Source: Dyella marensis (lineage in GTDB: Bacteria > Pseudomonadota > Gammaproteobacteria > Xanthomonadales > Rhodanobacteraceae). From it: DNA of 64,000 nt. The DNA is taken from assembly GCF_900112865.1 (NCBI RefSeq), contig NZ_FONH01000003.1, positions 328,005 to 392,004 on the forward strand. Direction: 5' to 3'. Shown here in pieces: positions 54,060 to 64,000 of the stretch (within the stretch, counting starts at the first letter, position 1; each line of letters opens with the position of its first letter). The position numbers and the translations under genes are program-made. The notes below the pieces were generated by a model that made no database searches, was not told the DNA's origin, and was given only the letters and a program-made list of their open reading frames with translations.

Positions 54060-56610
54060 ACAACACCTCCAACGCCTCGCGCGGCGTCAACGCATCCGGA
54101 TCGACTTCCTCCAAGGCGCGCTCCGCCGCTGACGGCTCCGCCGGCGCGAACAGCCCCAGCTGCGGCGAATCGTCCATCTTCAGCTTCGCCGCCGATGCCT
54201 GCTGATGCATGCCGCGCTCCAGCTCCGCCAGCGTGCGCCGCGCATCGGCGATCACCGACTTGGGCAGGCCGGCCAGCGCCGCCACCTGCAGGCCGAAGCT
54301 GCGGTTGGCCGGGCCTTCCTTCACCGCATGCATGAAGACCAGCTGCTCGCCGTATTCGACCGCATCCAGGTGCACGTTGGCGATGGTCGGATATTCGTTG
54401 GCCAGCTCGGTCAGCTCGAAATAATGCGTGGCGAACAGCGTGTACGCGCGGCTGCTGGCGGCCAGGTGCACCGCCGCGGCGCGTGCCAGCGCCAGGCCGT
54501 CGTAGGTGCTGGTGCCGCGGCCCACTTCGTCCATCAGCACCAGGCTGGACTCGGTGGCGTTGTGCAGGATGTTGGCCGTCTCGCTCATCTCCACCATGAA
54601 GGTGGACTGGCCGCGCGACAGGTCGTCGCCCGCGCCGATGCGGGTAAAGATGCGGTCGACCGGCCCGATCGCCGCCGCGCTGGCCGGCACGTAGCTGCCG
54701 ATATGCGCGAGCAGCACGATCAGCGCGTTCTGCCGCATGTAGGTCGACTTGCCGCCCATGTTCGGACCGGTGATCACCAGCATGCGGCGCGCGTCGTCGA
54801 GCTTCAGGTCGTTGGGCTCGAACGGCTCGGCGCGCACCTTCTCCACCACCGGGTGGCGGCCGCGCTCGATGCGCAGGCCCGGTTCGTCGGTGAGCTGCGG
54901 CTGGCTCCAGTCCAGCGCGGACGCGCGCTCGGCCAGGGTGGCGAGCACGTCGAGCTCAGCCATCGCGGCGGCGGCGGACTTCAGCGGTTCCAGGCGTTCG
55001 GTGAGCGTGTCCAGCAGCGCCTCGTACAGCGCGCGCTCGCGCATCAGCGAGCGCTCCTTGGCCGAAAGCACCTTGTCCTCGAATGTCTTCAGTTCCTCGG
55101 TGATGTAACGCTCGGCGTTCTTGGTGGTCTGGCGGCGCGTGTAGTGCGTCGGCGCCTTCTCGGACTGCGCCTTGCTGATCTCGATGTAGTAGCCGTGCAC
55201 GCGGTTGTAGCCGACCTTCAGCGTGGCGATGCCGCTGGCGGCCTTCTCGCGTTCCTCCAGCTCGACCAGGTACTGGTCGGCGTGGGTGGACAGGCGGCGC
55301 AGTTCGTCCAGTTCGGCGTCGTAACCGTCGGCGATCACGCCGCCGTCGCGCTGCAGCACCGGCGGCTGCGGCACCACCGCGGCGGCGAGCAGGGCGGCGT
55401 TGTCGGCGTGGTCGCCGATGCGCTCGACCAGGGCATGCAGCAGCGGGCTGTCCAGCGCGGCAATCTCTTCGCGCAGCAATGGTGCGGCGGCGAGGCCGTC
55501 GCGCAGCGTGGAGAGATCTCGCGGACGCGCCGAGCGCAGCGCCACGCGGGCCAGGATGCGTTCCAGGTCGCCGATGCCGCGCAGGCGTTCGCGCAGATTT
55601 TCGTAGGCGCGGTTGTCGAGCAGCGCGCCGATCGCCTGGTGGCGCCGGCGCAGCGTGTCGCGCGCGCGCAGCGGGCGGTTGAGCCAGCGGCGCAGCAGGC
55701 GCGCGCCCATCGGCGTCACGCTTTCGTCCAGCACGCCGAGCAGGGTGTGCTCGGTGCGGCCGCTGGGATGCGTGTCCAGTTCGAGGTTGCGGCGCGTGGC
55801 GGCGTCCATCGCGATGGTCTCGCCGGCGCTTTCCACCGCCATGCCGGAGACGTGCGGCAGCGCGCTCTTCTGGGTCTCCTCGACATAGCCCAGCAGGCAG
55901 CCCGCGGCGGCGATCGCCAGCGGCAGGTTGTCGACGCCGAAGCCGCCGAGGTCGCGCGTGCCGAAGAAGCGGTTCAATTCGCGCCGCGCCGCATCGCTGT
56001 CGAAATGCCAGGGCGGCCGCCGGCGCAGGCCGGGCAGGGTGCTGACCAGCTTGGGCCAGGCCACCGCTTCGTCGACCAGGGTCTCGGCCGGCTGCAGGCG
56101 CGCCAGTTCCGCCGCCAGCGCCTCGGCGCCGGGCACTTCGCTGAGCAGGAAGCGGCCGCTGCCCAGATCCACCCAGGCCAGGCCGTAGCTGGCCTGCGGA
56201 CCGGCGGCGATGGCCAGCAGCAGGTTGTCGCGGCGTTCTTCCAGCAGGGCGGCGTCGGTCACCGTGCCCGGCGTGACGATGCGCACCACCTTGCGCTCGA
56301 CGATGCCCTTGGCCAGCGCCGGATCGCCGATCTGCTCGCAGATCGCCACCGACTCGCCCAGCCGCACCAGCTTGGCCAGGTAGTTCTCCAGCGCGTGATA
56401 CGGCACGCCGGCCATCGGAATCGGCTGGCCGGCCGACTGGCCGCGCTGGGTGAGCGTGATGTCGAGCAGGCGCGCCGCCTTGCGCGCGTCGTCGTAGAAC
56501 AGCTCGTAGAAATCGCCCATGCGGAAGAACAGCAGCACCTCGGGGTGCGCGGCCTTGGCCGTCAGGTACTGGCGCATGAGCGGGGTGTGTTCGAGATGGG
56601 CGTCCGTCAT
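54037..56610 (-). CDS. mutS: DNA mismatch repair protein MutS
   Basis: 857 residues from the ATG at 56610; a longer upstream open frame lacks conservation and is rejected. The mismatch-reading Phe-x-Glu is in [11 protein letters not shown] (about residue 33). The ATPase has Walker [34 protein letters not shown] (Walker B) and [12 protein letters not shown]. The C-terminus ([15 protein letters not shown]) is the tetramerisation tail. It recognises mismatches and recruits MutL. It is alone in its transcription unit. Confidence 0.96.
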   Translation of the reverse strand: MTDAHLEHTPLMRQYLTAKAAHPEVLLFFRMGDFYELFYDDARKAARLLDITLTQRGQSAGQPIPMAGVPYHALENYLAKLVRLGESVAICEQIGDPALAKGIVERKVVRIVTPGTVTDAALLEERRDNLLLAIAAGPQASYGLAWVDLGSGRFLLSEVPGAEALAAELARLQPAETLVDEAVAWPKLVSTLPGLRRRPPWHFDSDAARRELNRFFGTRDLGGFGVDNLPLAIAAAGCLLGYVEETQKSALPHVSGMAVESAGETIAMDAATRRNLELDTHPSGRTEHTLLGVLDESVTPMGARLLRRWLNRPLRARDTLRRRHQAIGALLDNRAYENLRERLRGIGDLERILARVALRSARPRDLSTLRDGLAAAPLLREEIAALDSPLLHALVERIGDHADNAALLAAAVVPQPPVLQRDGGVIADGYDAELDELRRLSTHADQYLVELEEREKAASGIATLKVGYNRVHGYYIEISKAQSEKAPTHYTRRQTTKNAERYITEELKTFEDKVLSAKERSLMRERALYEALLDTLTERLEPLKSAAAAMAELDVLATLAERASALDWSQPQLTDEPGLRIERGRHPVVEKVRAEPFEPNDLKLDDARRMLVITGPNMGGKSTYMRQNALIVLLAHIGSYVPASAAAIGPVDRIFTRIGAGDDLSRGQSTFMVEMSETANILHNATESSLVLMDEVGRGTSTYDGLALARAAAVHLAASSRAYTLFATHYFELTELANEYPTIANVHLDAVEYGEQLVFMHAVKEGPANRSFGLQVAALAGLPKSVIADARRTLAELERGMHQQASAAKLKMDDSPQLGLFAPAEPSAAERALEEVDPDALTPREALEVLYRLKALL

Positions 56611-56875
56611 CGGTGTCCGTGCGTTCCGGTGGCGCTTCCGGCGCGGGCTGGCCGCGTGGTTCGCGGCGACGGCGGAAGGTGGAGCGAAAGAGGCGAAGCA
56701 TACGGCCTGGGGGCGCGGCAAACGAGGGGAGCGGCGCAAGTCACTGACGCGACAGGTACCGGGGTGCCGCCGTCGCATTTCAAAAACGCCTGGCAAGTTC
56801 GTCCTCCGGGGGTCTCTAACGATTCGCGAGCTTCCCCGCTTGAACACCCGCCCTCATTCCCCGGATGGCATCGCC

Positions 56876-57913
56876 ATGGGCATGGTCCCGGACATGGCCG
56901 CGCGCTTGCGGCGGCACCTGCCCGTCGCGCCGGTACACGGCTGGCTCGCCTCGCTGCGCCAGCGCCAGGACTGGCCGCAGGCGCCGCGCGCACGGCTGCG
57001 CGAAGCGGCCAAGTACCTGGCCCGCGCGCTGTGCCTGCCGCTGCTGCATACGCGCTACCTGCGCTTCGTGCAGAGCGAGCCGCGCATGCGCGCCTGCCGC
57101 CGCCGCGATCCGCGCCTGCTCGAGCGCCATCTGCATCGCTTCGTCAATGACGGCTGGCGTCGCCGCGATCGCCTGCGCGCGCTGCTGGCGCACTACCGCT
57201 TCGCTCTGGCGAAGCTGCCGGCGCCGCTGTTCGACGCGATCTATGTCGAGGGCGGCGTGCCGCTCGGCCTGCTGGCGCTGAAGGATGGCAGCGAGCTGGT
57301 GCTGAGCCTGCGTCCTTCGATCGACAAGGGCTGCGAAGGCGAGCTGGGCATCCAGCTGGAGGAGATCGGCGGGCGCACGCTGTACCGCATCGTGTTCACC
57401 GTGATCGACGACGGCCGGGCGCTGGCCGTCGGCTGCCTGCAGGGCCCCGGCGGCGACGATGCGCGCGAGGTGGTGCGCGAACTCACCAGGCAGATGCACG
57501 GCCTGCGCCCGAAGCAGCTGATGCTGTCGCTGGCCTGCGCGTTCGCGCGCCATGCCGGCATTGGCCGCGTGCTGGGCATCGCCAACCGGGCGCATCCGCT
57601 GAGCCGCCGCCGCGCGGGCTCGTTCCAGGCGGACTACGATGCGTTCTGGACCGAGCAGCACGGCGTGGCCGAGGCCGGCGGCGACTGGTTCGCGCTGCCG
57701 CTGGACGCGCCGCGCAAGAGCGAGGCGGAGGTGCCCAGCCAGCACCGCGCCGCATTCCGCCGGCGCGAGGCGCTGCGCGTCGCCGCCGAACGCATCCTGA
57801 CCGATGCCCTGGGGCGCGCCGCGCCGCATGCCGACAGCGCGCCGCAGCTCGCGCCGCGCGGCGCTGCACCGTTGATGCCCTTCCTGCCGCAGGAGCCCGC
57901 GTGGATACCGTGA
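56876..57913 (+). CDS. DUF535 (VirK/YbjX family) protein
   Basis: 345 residues from the ATG at 56876 (a second ATG lies two codons later). VirK/YbjX signatures are AKYLARALCLPLLHTRYLRFVQSEPRMRACRRRDPRLLERHLHRFVNDGWRRRDRLRALLAHYRF near the start, and LYRIVFTVIDDGRALAVGCLQGPGG and RPKQLMLSLACAFARHAGIGRVLGIANRAHPL further on. Members are linked to virulence or antimicrobial-peptide resistance in enterobacteria; the mechanism is unknown. Its 3' end overlaps the sigma factor gene by 13 bp, so the two are co-expressed. It is divergent from mutS. Confidence 0.85.
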   Translation: MGMVPDMAARLRRHLPVAPVHGWLASLRQRQDWPQAPRARLREAAKYLARALCLPLLHTRYLRFVQSEPRMRACRRRDPRLLERHLHRFVNDGWRRRDRLRALLAHYRFALAKLPAPLFDAIYVEGGVPLGLLALKDGSELVLSLRPSIDKGCEGELGIQLEEIGGRTLYRIVFTVIDDGRALAVGCLQGPGGDDAREVVRELTRQMHGLRPKQLMLSLACAFARHAGIGRVLGIANRAHPLSRRRAGSFQADYDAFWTEQHGVAEAGGDWFALPLDAPRKSEAEVPSQHRAAFRRREALRVAAERILTDALGRAAPHADSAPQLAPRGAAPLMPFLPQEPAWIP

Positions 57914-58452
57914 GCCCCCATCCGGACGATCCGGCCACCCGCACGGCGACGCATGTCGCTCGCCTCGAAGCGCTGTGCCGCACGCATCACCGTGCGCTGC
58001 TGGCGTTCCTGCAGTGCCGGCTGCAATCGCCGTCGGACGCGCAGGAGGTCGCGCAGGAAGCCTACGTGCGCATGCTGACGCTGGCGCGTCCCGACAGCGT
58101 CGACGACCTGCGCGCTTATCTGTTCCGCACCGCTTCCAACCTGGCCATGGACCGGCTGCGCCAGCGCGGCATTCATGCCCGCGCGGTCGACGAGGTGGCG
58201 ATCCGCGAAGCGCAGACCGCGCCGGCGCCGGAACGCCGGGCGATGGCGGTCGAACGCCTGCATGGCTTGAAACAGGCGCTGGGCGAACTGCCGCCGAAGA
58301 CGAGGGAAGCCTTCATGGCGCACATGGTCGAAGGCCTGGATTTCGGCGCGGTGGCGCGCGCCATGAAGCTGAGCGAGCGCATGGTGCGCTACCACGTGAC
58401 GCGGGCCCTGGCGCATTGCCGGGCGCGGGTCGACCAGATGGAGGAATGCTGA
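57901..58452 (+). CDS. ECF sigma factor, FecI type
   Basis: 183 residues from a GTG inside the end of the DUF535 gene. Region 2 is AQEVAQEAYVRMLTLARPDSVDDLRAYLFRTASNLAMDRLRQ. Region 4 is LKQALGELPPKTREAFMAHMVEGLDFGAVARAMKLSERMVRYHVTRALAHCR, a helix-turn-helix. It directs RNA polymerase to iron-transport promoters. It is followed by its anti-sigma FecR-like gene (TGATG overlap) and a TonB-dependent receptor, the classic surface-signalling trio. Confidence 0.93.
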   Translation: MDTVSPHPDDPATRTATHVARLEALCRTHHRALLAFLQCRLQSPSDAQEVAQEAYVRMLTLARPDSVDDLRAYLFRTASNLAMDRLRQRGIHARAVDEVAIREAQTAPAPERRAMAVERLHGLKQALGELPPKTREAFMAHMVEGLDFGAVARAMKLSERMVRYHVTRALAHCRARVDQMEEC

Positions 58453-59423
58453 TGTCCGGCATCCATGCGAACGAAGAAGCGCTGCTGCGCACCGCCGCCG
58501 ACTGGCGCCTGCGCCTGCGCGATCCCGACGTGTCCGAGGCGACCCTGCTGCAGTGGATCGCCTGGTCCGCGGAAGAGGCGCACCTGGCCGCGTTCGAGCG
58601 CGTCAATGCGCTCGCCGACGAGGTGGAGCTGCTGGACGATGCCTCGCGCGCCACGCTGCGACGAGCCTTCCCGGCCCGCCGGCCTGGCCGCCCGTGGCTG
58701 CCGCTGGCTTGGGCCGCCGGCTTCGCCGCGGCGGCGGTCGGCGGCTACCTGGCGTGGGGCCTGCTCACCGCCACCGTGGCGCGCGATTACGCCAGCGCCG
58801 TGGCGCAGCGCGAGGACATCCGCCTGCCGGACGGCACCCGCGTCGCACTGGGCGGCGCCACGCGGCTGGCCGCGCGCTTCGATAGCCAGCTGCGCAAGGT
58901 GGAGTTGAACGAAGGCGAAGCCTTTTTCCAGATCGCCCCGGACGACACGCCGTTCGAAGTACGCGCCGGCCAGGTACATATCCGCGACATCGGCACCGCG
59001 TTCGATGTGCGGCGCGGCGGTGACCGGGTGATCGTCGACGTGGCCGAGGGCCGCGTGCTGGTCACCGCGCCCGGCGCCGTCGGCGTGCACGAAGCCGTCG
59101 CCGGCCAGCGCGTGGTCTATGTGCCGGGAGCCGGGCTGCAGCTGAGCCAGGTCGATCCGGCGCGGACCGCGGCCTGGCGCGAGCAGCGCCTGGAATTCGA
59201 CAACGAGCCGCTGGAGGTGGTGATCGCCAGCCTCAATCGCTACAGCCGCCGTCCGGTGCGCATCGCGGACGCCGGGCTGGGCTCGCTGGCCTTCAGTGGC
59301 ACCGTCCGCACCGACGCCATCGACCGCTGGCTGGAAGCCTTGCCGCAGGTGCTGCCGCTGCGCGTGGAGATGCGGCCGGACGAGGTGGTGCTGAGCCGTC
59401 GCGAACCGACCGCGCGTCAGTGA
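58452..59423 (+). CDS. FecR-family anti-sigma/sigma regulator
   Basis: 323 residues; the ATG overlaps the sigma stop (TGATG). It has an N-terminal cytoplasmic part with the DUF4880-like FecR_N motif (TLLQWIAWSAEEAHLAAFERV), one membrane helix (about 79-98, LPLAWAAGFAAAAVGGYLAWGLL) and the periplasmic FecR domain (RLPDGTRVALGGATRLAARF, LNEGEAFFQIAPDDTPFEVRAG, GTAFDVRRGG). It relays receptor occupancy across the membrane and activates the sigma factor. Confidence 0.93.
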   Translation: MSGIHANEEALLRTAADWRLRLRDPDVSEATLLQWIAWSAEEAHLAAFERVNALADEVELLDDASRATLRRAFPARRPGRPWLPLAWAAGFAAAAVGGYLAWGLLTATVARDYASAVAQREDIRLPDGTRVALGGATRLAARFDSQLRKVELNEGEAFFQIAPDDTPFEVRAGQVHIRDIGTAFDVRRGGDRVIVDVAEGRVLVTAPGAVGVHEAVAGQRVVYVPGAGLQLSQVDPARTAAWREQRLEFDNEPLEVVIASLNRYSRRPVRIADAGLGSLAFSGTVRTDAIDRWLEALPQVLPLRVEMRPDEVVLSRREPTARQ

Positions 59424-59542
59424 GGTGCAAGCTTGGCCGACGGACGGCTGAATCGATGCCTGCATTTCGGACTAAGACGAATTCCTATTGATTTGCCTGC
59501 CATGTCACACTCCTCGTTTTCGTCTGGGACTCGTCGAGGGAC

Positions 59543-61954
59543 ATGGGGCGTTTCGGGTGGCTGTTCGCTTGCGGCTGCATGGTGGCGTCGCCGTGGACGT
59601 CCCGTGCAGCCGCGGCGAACGATGACAGCGCTGTCCAGGCGCGCCTGCGCTTCGCCATCCCCGCCCAGCCGCTCGCCTCGGCGCTGATCGCCTACGGCAG
59701 CCAGGCCAATGTGCAGGTGCTGGTCTCCGGCCAGCTGGCGGCCGCGCTGCGCTCCGCGCCGGTGCAGGGCGAACTGGCGCGCGAAGACGCGCTGGCCCAG
59801 CTGCTGCGCGACACCACGCTGACCTATCGCTACATCGGCGCCACCACCGTGGTGATCCGGCCGGCATCGGCGCCGGCCAGCCATGCCGAAACGCCGCCGG
59901 TGCCGGTCACCGACCTGGCACCGGTGCGCGCGGTGGGACTGTTCGCCGAGGGCTACCGGGCGGATTTCGCCAACGGCTCGGTGCGCATGGACGCCGATCC
60001 GGCCGACCTGCCGCAGTCGATCGGCCTGGTCACCCGCGACCTGATGGATGCGCGCCAGGACCGCACCGTGCCCGACGCGCTGCGTACCGTGGCCGGCGTG
60101 CAATACCTGGACACCAACGTGGGCCTGCCGCAGTTCTTCATCCGCGGCTTCCGCACCGGCAACGGCCTGACCGACGGCATGCCCAACGCGGTGGTCGGCG
60201 TGGGCGACCTGCCGCCGCTGGTGGCGGTGGAGCGCATCGAAGTGCCGCGCGGGCCGCAGTCGATCCTGGGCGACGTCTCGGCCAACAACAATTTCGGCGG
60301 CCTGGTCGGCCTGGTGATGAAGAAGCCGCAGGCCACGCCGGTGCACCGGCTGAGCTGGGCGCTGGGCAGCCATGGCGATACCCAGCTCGACGGCGACTTC
60401 GCCGGCAAGCTCGATGGCGACGGGCGCTGGCTCTATCGCGCGGTGTTCTCGCTGGACCGCACCGACCTTACGCCGCAGGGCTATGCCGGGCGGCGCACCA
60501 ACTACGTCGCGCCTTCGCTGGGCTGGAACGGGCGCGATACGCAATGGATCGTCGGCCTGTCGCGCATGGTCAACCGCTTTCCGATGCCCGACCACGTCGC
60601 CTGGTCGGACGGCACGCCATCGTCGGCGACGCCGCCCGGACTGCTGCTGGGCAATGCGCAGGACCACGCGCAGTTCCGCACGACCCGCTACTACTACCTG
60701 TTCGAGCACGCCTTCGACGACACCTGGTCGCTGCGCAGCCGCGCGCAGTACGTGCACGAGTCCAGCATGCAGCAGGCCTGGTGGGTGTTTTTCTCGCCAT
60801 ACGACCAGAGCGCGTTCGCGCTGGCGGACAAGTACCGCTACACGGACGCGTTCTATACGCTGCAGAACGAACTGGTCGCGGCGTTCGAGCTCGGCGCCAC
60901 GCGCCACAAGGTGATGCTCGGCTTCGACTACTCGCGCGCCCGCGTCGGCCGCTTCGAGGATGTGCAGGCCACCGTCGGCGACGGCAGCGTCGACATCCTG
61001 GGCGGCGAACGCCTGCCGCCGGTCGACTCGCTGACCTCGGACCAGGTGGTGCACCCGTTCGGCGCCAGCAAGTTCGCGTTTTCCGGCAATCCCTGGATCA
61101 CCGACAGCGGCCTGTTCCTGCAGGACCAGATCCAGCTGGGCGAGCGCTGGAACGCGCTGGTGGCGATCCGCCGCTCCGCCTACGTGCTGGAAACCGAGCA
61201 TCTCGACGGCAGGCCGTGGACGCGGCGCAAGGCGGAATGGGTGCCCAACCTCGGCCTGGTCTACAAACCGCGGCCCGGGGTGGCGCTCTATGCCAGCCTG
61301 TCGCACGGCTTCCAGCCCGACACGGTGCTCGGCAAGAATGGCAAGCCGCTGCTGCCGGCGCTGTCGCGGCAGCTGGAAGCCGGCGCCAAGTTCGACCTCG
61401 CCCAGGACCGGGCGCGCCTGACCGTGGCCTGGTACCGGATCATGCTCGACCGCAGCACCGACCTGTTCTCGCCGAAGCCGCCGTATTTCGGCTATCGCGG
61501 CCCCGGCCAGACCAACCAGGGTTTCGAGGCGGAGCTCAACGGCCGGCTGGCGCCGGGGCTGGATGTCAGCGCGAGCTACACCTATGCGCGCGTGCGCAAG
61601 CACGACGGCGCGCCGGTTCCCGGTGCGCCGCGGCATCGCTTCGACGCCTGGACCAGCTACACCTTCGATCCCGCGGCGCGAGCCAGCTGGGGCATCGGCG
61701 CCGGCGTGCACGCGCGCAGCAGCGCCATCAGCCTGCTCGACGGCAACTGGTTCGGCACCGACCGGCTCACCTTCCGCAATCCCGGCCAGTACAGCCTCGA
61801 CGCCAATATTTTTTACCGCGCGCCGCGCTGGAGCGTGACCCTGGGTGTGCGCAACCTGCTGGGGCGGCAGCTGCGCGCAGAGGATTTCGACGACAGCTTC
61901 GTGCCGCTGGTGGAGCGGCGCAGCGTGCTGTTGAGCGGCAGCTACGATTTCTGA
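59543..61954 (+). CDS. TonB-dependent siderophore receptor with STN signalling domain
   Basis: 803 residues, signal peptide to about residue 24. The secretin/TonB short N-terminal (STN) domain is at about 32-108 ([27 protein letters not shown] ... [13 protein letters not shown]), followed by a plug ([53 protein letters not shown]) and a 22-strand barrel ending in Phe (LLSGSYDF). The STN domain identifies a transducing receptor that contacts FecR. The ligand is likely a ferric siderophore but cannot be named. The ATG has GAGGGAC upstream. Confidence 0.95.
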   Translation: MGRFGWLFACGCMVASPWTSRAAAANDDSAVQARLRFAIPAQPLASALIAYGSQANVQVLVSGQLAAALRSAPVQGELAREDALAQLLRDTTLTYRYIGATTVVIRPASAPASHAETPPVPVTDLAPVRAVGLFAEGYRADFANGSVRMDADPADLPQSIGLVTRDLMDARQDRTVPDALRTVAGVQYLDTNVGLPQFFIRGFRTGNGLTDGMPNAVVGVGDLPPLVAVERIEVPRGPQSILGDVSANNNFGGLVGLVMKKPQATPVHRLSWALGSHGDTQLDGDFAGKLDGDGRWLYRAVFSLDRTDLTPQGYAGRRTNYVAPSLGWNGRDTQWIVGLSRMVNRFPMPDHVAWSDGTPSSATPPGLLLGNAQDHAQFRTTRYYYLFEHAFDDTWSLRSRAQYVHESSMQQAWWVFFSPYDQSAFALADKYRYTDAFYTLQNELVAAFELGATRHKVMLGFDYSRARVGRFEDVQATVGDGSVDILGGERLPPVDSLTSDQVVHPFGASKFAFSGNPWITDSGLFLQDQIQLGERWNALVAIRRSAYVLETEHLDGRPWTRRKAEWVPNLGLVYKPRPGVALYASLSHGFQPDTVLGKNGKPLLPALSRQLEAGAKFDLAQDRARLTVAWYRIMLDRSTDLFSPKPPYFGYRGPGQTNQGFEAELNGRLAPGLDVSASYTYARVRKHDGAPVPGAPRHRFDAWTSYTFDPAARASWGIGAGVHARSSAISLLDGNWFGTDRLTFRNPGQYSLDANIFYRAPRWSVTLGVRNLLGRQLRAEDFDDSFVPLVERRSVLLSGSYDF

Positions 61955-62078
61955 GTGCGGATCCGTCGCAAGCGCTGGAGTCGCCGCGGGTCAAGTCTTG
62001 GCCCGCACGTCATTAAGGGGTAGAACAGCCCGCTTCGCACCTGAGCATCCGGTGCGCCCCGCTTGTTGTGGAGTTTCC

Positions 62079-62588
62079 ATGTCGTTGTCGTCCCTTCCCA
62101 CCGACGCCGATCTCGCGGCGCTCGCCCGCGAGGTAGCCGAGGCCGCGCTGGCCGCCAAGCTGATGCTGGTCACCGCCGAGTCCTGCACCGGCGGCTGGAT
62201 CGCCAAGGCGCTTACCGACCTGCCGGGCAGCTCGGCCTGGTTCGACGCCGGCGTGGTGACCTACAGCTACGAGGCGAAGGAAGCCTTGCTCGGCGTCAAC
62301 CCGCGCACGCTCGAACGCACCGGCGCGGTCAGCGAGGAGACCGTGCTGGAAATGGTTTCCGGCGCGCTGGCGCGCTTCGGCGCGGGCATGGCGGTGGCGG
62401 TCACCGGCATCGCCGGGCCCAGCGGCGGCACGCCGGACAAGCCGGTGGGCACGGTGTGGATCGGCTGGAAGCGCCGTGGCGGCTATGCGCATGGCCGGCT
62501 GTTCCGGTTCGACGGCGATCGCGAGGCGATCCGGCGCCAGACCGTGGCCGCTGCCCTCGTCGGCGTGCGCAAGGCGCTGACGGATTGA
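62079..62588 (+). CDS. pncC: Nicotinamide-nucleotide amidase (PncC, CinA C-terminal domain)
   Basis: 169 residues. The family core is [45 protein letters not shown], then [49 protein letters not shown]. It deamidates nicotinamide mononucleotide to nicotinate mononucleotide in NAD recycling. Only the C-terminal CinA domain is present, without the N-terminal MoaB-like half. It is the gene before recA, as in many proteobacteria; a GGAG site precedes the ATG. Confidence 0.93.
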   Translation: MSLSSLPTDADLAALAREVAEAALAAKLMLVTAESCTGGWIAKALTDLPGSSAWFDAGVVTYSYEAKEALLGVNPRTLERTGAVSEETVLEMVSGALARFGAGMAVAVTGIAGPSGGTPDKPVGTVWIGWKRRGGYAHGRLFRFDGDREAIRRQTVAAALVGVRKALTD

Positions 62589-62724
62589 CCAGTTTTCGCC
62601 TACACGGGCGGACTTGACCGGTATGGGATACTGCTCGTCTGCGTGATCGCAGTCCCTGAGACACGGCGGGCGCATCATGCACGGCACCTGACCACCACTC
62701 CTCAAGCATTCGGGATACCAGACG

Positions 62725-63759
<1,035 letters not shown>

Positions 63760-63842
63760 TCGGAGCCAGCCTGATCTAATCAGCATGGTCCGTCCATACT
63801 CGGCCGGGTCATGCCCGATCCGGGCAATAAGGGGCAGGGAAC

Positions 63843-64000
63843 ATGCCTAAGCTACGCTGGACTTTTATCGCGGCCATCGTGCTCGGTGCGGCGGCGGTGC
63901 TGGCCACCGCCGCATTCGACCGGCACGGCGACGCCAAGGCGCACGTCGATGCCAAGGCCCTCGTGCCGGGCGTGTGGATTTCCGAGCAGATCGGCCCGGA
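63843..64000 (+). CDS. Partial membrane-anchored or secreted protein, cut off by window edge
   Basis: 52 codons are visible. It starts MPKLRWTFIAAIVLGAAAVL, a signal or anchor helix, then a mature part with PGVWISEQIGP. The phrase VWISEQ could belong to a dual-specificity-phosphatase-like domain, but there is too little to decide. It is not a typical RecX start, although recX often follows recA. The ATG has GGGGCAGGGA upstream. Confidence 0.55.
   Translation, partial: MPKLRWTFIAAIVLGAAAVLATAAFDRHGDAKAHVDAKALVPGVWISEQIGP

Noticed and set aside
56611-56875. Fur box or iron promoter upstream of the DUF535/FecI unit
   Set aside because: No 19-bp GATAATGAT-type dyad seen; the same is true before the receptor gene at 59424-59542.
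54205-57150. Open frame of 981 codons opposite mutS
   Set aside because: Runs through the mutS antisense and into another gene; no conserved domain, Arg/Gln/His bias.
62638-62651. LexA box before recA
   Set aside because: CTGCG-N4-CGCAG is too short for the CTG-N10-CAG operator and is not TTAG-N-type as in Xanthomonas.

Overview
The window looks like an ordinary chromosomal stretch of a high-GC gammaproteobacterium, most likely of the Rhodanobacteraceae/Xanthomonadaceae group (Dyella, Luteibacter or Rhodanobacter type). This placement is an inference. It rests on the codon usage, the gene families (OMPLA, HtpX, HtpG, GluQ-RS, TcdA, Hsp15), the cinA-recA pair, and intergenic repeats of the GTAG type described in Stenotrophomonas. 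No phage, transposase, CRISPR array, tRNA or rRNA is visible. Almost all genes are housekeeping or general accessory genes, and the notable content is in the regulatory DNA and the repeats between them.

Layout. Positions 1-2309: exopolysaccharide-type glycosyltransferase plus a truncated TPR/outer-membrane partner (minus strand), behind a sigma-54-like promoter and an AT-rich palindrome. 2610-4996: Rieske oxygenase and APC permease (minus). 5131-6999: NERD-domain helicase. 7139-10800: VOC protein, DUF2236 oxygenase, the aromatic leader peptide-attenuator-aroG unit, and an exported intradiol dioxygenase. 10936-16164: GNAT, DUF1345, YajQ, flavoprotein, hydroxyisobutyrate-dehydrogenase-like protein, YaiI and PhzF. 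16301-20703: rhomboid protease, two lipoproteins, dicarboxylate symporter, cytochrome c. 21125-25176: pncB and the methionine importer metNIQ. 25266-31729: glutathione peroxidase, DacB, MATE pump, SlyD, FAD monooxygenase, phospholipase A. 31860-35767: secreted proteins, YcaQ glycosylase and a tandem triplet of cold-shock genes. 35881-43582: hydrolase, old yellow enzyme, pirin, Mpo1-like, cytochrome c', TcdA, PhaB, GluQ-RS, HtpX. 43680-51981: HtpG, a flavoprotein, AEC carrier, Hsp15, response regulator, KatG. 52094-56610: TetR/GST pair, a 144-bp tandem array, MutS. 56876-61954: DUF535 gene overlapping a FecI-FecR-TonB receptor cassette. 62079-64000: PncC, RecA and a truncated gene.

The strongest non-coding signals are the following. 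(1) A 26-residue leader peptide rich in Tyr/Phe/Trp, with a 1:2 / 2:3 / 3:4 hairpin set ahead of aroG, which is a classical attenuator. (2) A conserved 5'UTR hairpin in all three cold-shock genes. (3) Five GTAG-type REP elements, two of which supply the stop codon of the neighbouring gene. (4) A four-part OxyR-like site upstream of katG. (5) A sigma-54-like promoter for the polysaccharide operon. (6) A terminated leader upstream of pncB. (7) A shared palindrome with core CGTYTGGAYGTCCARACG in two promoters. I found no convincing entirely new multi-gene system.
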